From assembly GCF_027359925.1 (NCBI RefSeq), contig NZ_CP114767.1:248001-312000 (forward strand): a stretch of DNA of 64,000 nucleotides. The letters run 5' to 3'. This stretch comes from Hymenobacter canadensis (GTDB lineage Bacteria; Bacteroidota; Bacteroidia; Cytophagales; Hymenobacteraceae). Both the position numbers and the translations under genes were made by a program. Every line of letters begins with the position of its first letter. Position 1 is the first letter of the stretch. A model generated the notes under the pieces. The model was given only the letters and a program-made list of their open reading frames with translations, did not search any database and was not told the DNA's origin. Below, in pieces: positions 60,068-64,000 of this stretch.

Positions 60068-61807
60068 ATGAAAAAACGACTTCTACTTATACTGCTGCTG
60101 GCCTTGGGGGCCGGCTTCGGGCCGCACGCACAGGGCCAGACTGTACCGCTGGCCAAGGGGGCCGATGTGGGCTGGCTGACGGAGATGGAAGCCGCTGGCC
60201 GCACATTTGCCAACGCCGCCGGCGTGCGCCAGGACTTGCTGCAAACCCTGCGTGAGTACGATATGAATACCATCCGGCTGCGGGTGTGGGTGAACCCCGC
60301 TGGCGGCTGGAACGGCAAAAACGATGTGGTGGCCAAGGCCATCAGGGCCCGCGACAAGGGCTTTCGGCTGCTGATCGACTTCCATTACAGCGACAGTTGG
60401 GCCGACCCGGGCCAGCAGACCAAGCCTGCTGCCTGGCGCAACTTCACGCTGCCGCAGCTGCAGGAAGCCGTTTACAATCATACCTACGAGGTGCTCGACA
60501 GCCTCAAGGACAACGGCATTGTGCCGGAGTGGGTGCAGGTGGGCAACGAAACCAACGACGGCATGCTGTGGCCCGAGGGCCGGGCGTCCACCAACATGGC
60601 CGCCTTCGCCCAGCTCGTGGACCGGGGCTACGCTGCTGTGAAGGCCGTAAACCCGACGTCTAAGGTTATCGTGCACATTTCCAACGGGTTTAATAATGGC
60701 CTGTTCCGCTACCTGTTCGACGGGCTGCGTACCAACGGCGCGCGCTACGACGTCATCGGCATGTCGCTGTACCCGACGGCGGCCAATTGGCCCACGCTCA
60801 CGGCCCAGTGCCAGGCCAACATGAACGACATGGTGAGCCGCTACCCCGGCAAGGAGGTGATGGTGGTGGAAACCGGCATGCCGGTTTCGGCGCCTATCCC
60901 GACCCGGCAGATGCTGCTGGATCTGCTGGCCAAAGTGCGCGCCGTACCTAACCAAAAGGGCCTTGGGGTGATGTATTGGGAGCCTCAGGCTTACAACTGG
61001 CAGGGCTACAATCTAGTGGCCTGGGATAACAGCGGCCGCCCTACCATTGCCATGGACGCCTTCCGCGACTCGCCGCCGGCTGAAGGCCTGGTGGTGAACC
61101 CTGGGTTTGAGTACACGGCTGCCACCCAGACACCGCTGGGCTGGCAGACTGCCGCCTCGGATGCTGCCGCCGATTTCACCCAGAACTATGGCCGCGCCAG
61201 TCTCTACCAACTCACGCACCAGCGTGCCGTGCCCTATCAGGCCCGCACCTACCAACTGCTGACCAACGTGCCCAACGGCACCTACACGCTGCGGGCCTGG
61301 GCCCAGAGCAGCGGCGGCCAGGCCGTGTGCCAGCTCTATGCCAACAGCAATGGCGGCGCCGAGCGCGCCACGGCCATCGCCGCCTCCGACGACTGGACGC
61401 GGGTGGAAGTAAGCAACATCGTCGTCAGCAACGGGCAGTGCGAAATCGGCCTGCGCTCCGATGCCGGGGCCAACAACTTTTGCGCGCTCGACGACGTGGA
61501 GTTTGTGGCCGCCACAGTGAACAGCGTGCGCGCCGCCACCGACAATATCTTGGATGCGCAACTGTTCCCGAACCCCGCCAGCCAGCGTAGCACCGTGCGC
61601 TACACCCTGGCCCGCCCCGAAACCGTGCGCCTGACGCTGCACTCACTCACGGGCCAGCTCGTGCGCGACTTCGGTCCGGCGCAGCCCAAGGGCAGTGGCC
61701 TGCACACCCAGACGCTGGAGCTGGGCGGCACGCTGGCGCCTGGCATCTACCTGCTGCGCATTGCCCACGACGACCAGTTCACGATGCGCAAACTCATCAG
61801 GCAGTAA
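60068..61807 (+). CDS. GH53 arabinogalactan endo-beta-1,4-galactanase with T9SS sorting domain
   Basis: It cuts beta-1,4-galactan chains of pectin outside the cell. The product has 579 residues: signal peptide, GH53 barrel (about 27-345) with acid/base Glu161 in VGNETNDGMLWPEG and nucleophile Glu269 in VVETGMP, a beta-sandwich binding module (about 350-495, LVVNPGFEYTAATQTPLGWQ), and a C-terminal sorting domain (about 505-579, LFPNPASQRSTVRYTL ending MRKLIRQ). The start ATG 60068 begins the signal peptide. The sorting tail implies export by the type IX system. Confidence 0.93.
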   Translation: MKKRLLLILLLALGAGFGPHAQGQTVPLAKGADVGWLTEMEAAGRTFANAAGVRQDLLQTLREYDMNTIRLRVWVNPAGGWNGKNDVVAKAIRARDKGFRLLIDFHYSDSWADPGQQTKPAAWRNFTLPQLQEAVYNHTYEVLDSLKDNGIVPEWVQVGNETNDGMLWPEGRASTNMAAFAQLVDRGYAAVKAVNPTSKVIVHISNGFNNGLFRYLFDGLRTNGARYDVIGMSLYPTAANWPTLTAQCQANMNDMVSRYPGKEVMVVETGMPVSAPIPTRQMLLDLLAKVRAVPNQKGLGVMYWEPQAYNWQGYNLVAWDNSGRPTIAMDAFRDSPPAEGLVVNPGFEYTAATQTPLGWQTAASDAAADFTQNYGRASLYQLTHQRAVPYQARTYQLLTNVPNGTYTLRAWAQSSGGQAVCQLYANSNGGAERATAIAASDDWTRVEVSNIVVSNGQCEIGLRSDAGANNFCALDDVEFVAATVNSVRAATDNILDAQLFPNPASQRSTVRYTLARPETVRLTLHSLTGQLVRDFGPAQPKGSGLHTQTLELGGTLAPGIYLLRIAHDDQFTMRKLIRQ

Positions 61808-61824
61808 CCTCAGTCAACGCCGAA

Positions 61825-61856
61825 ATGCGGGGCCTTCTACCCGGCGGGTCCCGCAT
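61825..61856 (+). repeat. Hairpin between GH53 and the T9SS cargo gene
   Basis: ATGCGGG (61825-61831) pairs with CCCGCAT (61850-61856), with inner GCC/GGC pairs. No T-run follows, so it may moderate or stabilise the message within the operon rather than end it. Confidence 0.4.
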
Positions 61857-61914
61857 GTTGCTCACTCATTGACGAATACTCAACAACCCAAACCCACCAT
61901 TTTTCTCCTTTTTT

Positions 61915-63030
61915 ATGAAAAACCTTTTCTCTTTCGTTGCGCTGGGATGCCTGGCAACGGCCTCGCTGACTGCACAGGCCCAGTTCACGTTGGATGGCCG
62001 CGCTACGGCCGCCGAAATTGGTGCCGGCGTGGGCAAGTACCAGCTGGCCGGTACTTATACCGGCAACCACCTCGATACCGACCGGGGCCTGAAGGCGCTG
62101 TACGTGGGCTACACCGCCACCACGCTCAACATAATGGTGGTGGCCTCGGCCGAAGCGCCTGACGTGGCTACCACGTTCGGATACCGTGCGCTGGTGCTGT
62201 ATCTCAACACGCCGGCCCGCACGGGTGCCCCGGCCGGTCTGCCGTTGCTGGGTAGCGCCGATGGGCAGTCGCCGCTGCGGCATATACCCACGCTGGACAT
62301 GCAGACCGACTACGGTTTCCGCGCTTCTGTTGGGCCTGCTACCGCTGCGGCTACCGACGTGTATTTCAGCGCAGTATCGTACGTGACGGGTACGGCCGTG
62401 GCGGCCGGTACCGATCCTTATGTGGGCCAGGGCAGCAAGACGGGCGCCGTTGTGACTTCGGCTACTACTGTACTGCCCGGCACCCGCTTCTCGTATTTCA
62501 ACACCGCCAACCTGACGGCCAATACCACCAACGCCGGCCTGGAAATTGAGATTCCCCTCTCGGCCCTGGGCACCACTACACTCACGGCTGGCAGCCGCCT
62601 CGACCTGATGGCCGCTTACACCAACTCCAACGGCGACTTCTTCTCCGACGTGATTCCGCAGATTGCCGGCCGCACCACCGCGCTGGGCGTCGATCCGGAT
62701 TTCTCCACCATTGCCGGTACACAGGCAGTGGCGTTTGTGCTGGGCTCGGGCGTGCTGGCGACGCGCGCCGAAACGGCCGCCGCGTTGGATTTCAACGTGT
62801 ATCCTAACCCTGCGCCGGGCGCCGCTACCATCGCCTACCGCGTGCCCGCCGGTGCGCAACCCGTGACGCTGGCCGTGTACAACAGCCTGGGGCAGCAGGT
62901 GCGCTCGGTGGCCGAGCAGATGCAGGCCGGCAGCCAGCAGGTGCCGCTAGGCAACCTGACTGCTGGTGCGTACCTAGTGAAGCTGCGCGTAGGCGACCAG
63001 CTCACCAGTCGTAAAGTAGTTGTAGAGTAA
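61915..63030 (+). CDS. T9SS cargo protein of unknown function
   Basis: The product has 371 residues: a signal peptide (MKNLFSFVALGCLATASLTAQA), a beta-sandwich of about 270 residues (TLDGRATAAEIGAGVGKYQLAG, GLKALYVGYTATTLNIMVVAS, YRALVLYLNTPA), and a C-terminal sorting domain (FNVYPNPAPGAATIAYRV ... RKVVVE). The core resembles surface carbohydrate-binding or DOMON/CBM9-like sandwiches but no family is certain. Its place in the galactan operon suggests a glycan-binding helper. Confidence 0.75.
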   Translation: MKNLFSFVALGCLATASLTAQAQFTLDGRATAAEIGAGVGKYQLAGTYTGNHLDTDRGLKALYVGYTATTLNIMVVASAEAPDVATTFGYRALVLYLNTPARTGAPAGLPLLGSADGQSPLRHIPTLDMQTDYGFRASVGPATAAATDVYFSAVSYVTGTAVAAGTDPYVGQGSKTGAVVTSATTVLPGTRFSYFNTANLTANTTNAGLEIEIPLSALGTTTLTAGSRLDLMAAYTNSNGDFFSDVIPQIAGRTTALGVDPDFSTIAGTQAVAFVLGSGVLATRAETAAALDFNVYPNPAPGAATIAYRVPAGAQPVTLAVYNSLGQQVRSVAEQMQAGSQQVPLGNLTAGAYLVKLRVGDQLTSRKVVVE

Positions 63031-63058
63031 TCTATCGGGTACTTGCGTACTCTGGAGG

Positions 63059-63097
63059 CGGCGGCCGGCCCCAAACCGGGGTTGGTCGCCGTTTATT
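63059..63097 (+). terminator. Intrinsic terminator after the T9SS cargo gene
   Basis: A 14-bp stem (63059-63072 with 63078-63091) perfect at RNA level when three G-U pairs are allowed, loop AAACC, then TTTATT. It suggests that the GH2 gene has its own promoter or is reached by read-through. Confidence 0.65.
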
Positions 63098-63179
63098 CGT
63101 CCCGGGTAGTTTGCCGGCAGTTGCGGCCATAGTTTGTGGTTGCAATAGAGCCTTTTCGTTTGTCATCATTCCTTTTTTC

Positions 63180-64000
63180 ATGCGCTTCTTCTCTTTTCCT
63201 CTTTCTCTGCTGAGTGCCCTGAGCATGCTAGTGTTGGCCCTGGCCAATCCGGCGGCGGCCCAGGTGCGGCAGGAAACCCTGCTGACCACCGACTGGAAGT
63301 TCAGCAAGGGCGAGCTGCCCGACGCGGCCCGGCCGGAGTTCAACGATGCCCAGTGGCAAACCGTGCGCGTGCCCCATGACTGGGCCATTTACGGCCCCTT
63401 CGATGGCAACAACGATTTGCAGGAGGTGAAAATCGAGCAGAACCAGGAGCAGAAGGCCACCCTGAAAGCGGGCCGCACCGGCGGGCTGCCGTTCATTGGC
63501 ACGGGCTGGTACCGGCGGCGCCTGGCGGTGCCGGGCTTCGGGCCGGGCAAGCGGGCAGTGCTGCTCTTTGATGGGGCCATGAGCAACGCGCGCGTGTTCG
63601 TGAACGGCCGCGAGGTAGGCAACTGGCCCTACGGTTACAACTCGTTTTCCTTCGACATCACCAGCTTTCTGAAGCCCACCGGCGCCGACAATGTGCTGGC
63701 CGTGCGCCTGCAAAACCAGCCCGAAGCCTCACGTTGGTACCCCGGCGCCGGCCTCTACCGCAACGTACACCTCATCGTAACCGACGAAGTGCACATTCCG
63801 GTGTGGGGCACTTACCTGACCACGCCCGAAATCAGTGCCAGCCAAGCCAGCGTGCAGCTGCGCACGCAGGTAGCCGGCGCGGGCTCGGCGGCCAATCTGC
63901 GGCTGGAAACCGAAATCTGCGACGCGGCCGGCCGCATCCTGACCACCACTTCCACGCCGCTGGTGGTGGGCGCGGCAGCTGTTGATCAGCGCCTGCTGGT
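63180..64000 (+). CDS. Glycoside hydrolase family 2 enzyme (beta-galactosidase-like), N-terminal part
   Basis: The gene runs off the window end, so only about 273 residues are visible and no stop is present. After a signal peptide (LSMLVLALANPAAAQ), the GH2 sugar-binding domain is clear: DWKFSKGELPDA, FNDAQWQTVRVPHDWAIYGPF, GWYRRRLAVPGF, FDGAMSNARVFVNGREVG, YGYNSFSFDITSFL and ASRWYPGAGLYRNVHL. This matches exported Bacteroidota GH2 beta-galactosidases. It would release galactose from galactan fragments made by GH53. The catalytic barrel lies beyond the edge. Confidence 0.9.
   Translation, partial: MRFFSFPLSLLSALSMLVLALANPAAAQVRQETLLTTDWKFSKGELPDAARPEFNDAQWQTVRVPHDWAIYGPFDGNNDLQEVKIEQNQEQKATLKAGRTGGLPFIGTGWYRRRLAVPGFGPGKRAVLLFDGAMSNARVFVNGREVGNWPYGYNSFSFDITSFLKPTGADNVLAVRLQNQPEASRWYPGAGLYRNVHLIVTDEVHIPVWGTYLTTPEISASQASVQLRTQVAGAGSAANLRLETEICDAAGRILTTTSTPLVVGAAAVDQRLL

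Overview
The window looks like a chromosomal segment of a GC-rich aerobic member of the Bacteroidota, most likely Hymenobacter or a close relative (Cytophagales). The grounds are: N-acyl-ornithine carbamoyltransferase instead of ornithine carbamoyltransferase; a TonB receptor paired with a DUF4249 lipoprotein; C-terminal type IX secretion (T9SS) sorting domains; candidate promoters with a TAnnTTTG -7 box; many DUF families typical of the phylum; and dense dispersed palindromic repeats between genes. No rRNA, tRNA, CRISPR array, prophage or complete insertion sequence was recognised. The genus is an inference.

Layout. 0.3-7 kb: carA, carB and the acyl-ornithine carbamoyltransferase, which make carbamoyl phosphate and use it for arginine; small cargo genes sit between them. 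7-13 kb: two short secreted basic proteins, an sce7726-type nuclease, dinB, a DUF6624 lipoprotein, an EamA transporter and rarA. 13-23 kb: sppA, a purine nucleoside phosphorylase, a lipocalin-like lipoprotein, a DUF4249/TonB-receptor pair, thioredoxin, an HNH nuclease and a DUF6687-like protein. 23-32 kb: sbcC and sbcD, split by three small genes, then a persulfide dioxygenase-rhodanese fusion. 32-41.6 kb: an amino acid permease, a TPR histidine kinase with its NarL-type regulator, and a large ricin-lectin/PD40/OmpA envelope protein.

41.7-48.6 kb, all on the minus strand: a seven-gene cluster made of an AdoMet decarboxylase homologue (speD-like), a zinc-ribbon DUF4178 membrane protein, a single-TM peptide, DUF350, a membrane-embedded aminopropyltransferase (speE-like), a Tat-exported FAD amine-oxidase-like protein and a His-rich polytopic membrane protein. 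I consider this the most interesting system here: a probable membrane-bound polyamine or aminopropyl-transfer pathway with an exported oxidase, whose acceptor and purpose cannot be read from sequence.

48.8-64 kb: aspartase, then a galactan/galactose locus. galK, galT, a sodium/sugar symporter and a LacI regulator run leftward. A GH-A (GH147-like) glycosidase, a GH53 endo-galactanase with a sorting domain, an uncharacterised T9SS cargo protein and a GH2 enzyme cut off by the window edge run rightward. galM lies on the plus strand, convergent with lacI. Two near-identical LacI-type operators lie in the divergent promoter region, so one regulator probably controls both arms. The enzymes would cut beta-1,4-galactan outside the cell, release galactose, import it and phosphorylate it; galE and a SusC/SusD pair are not in the window.

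At least five families of inverted-repeat elements lie between genes. The commonest has seven copies in 64 kb, and the 5-bp inner stem of its arms changes on both sides together between copies. They cluster at operon joints, gene ends and start codons.
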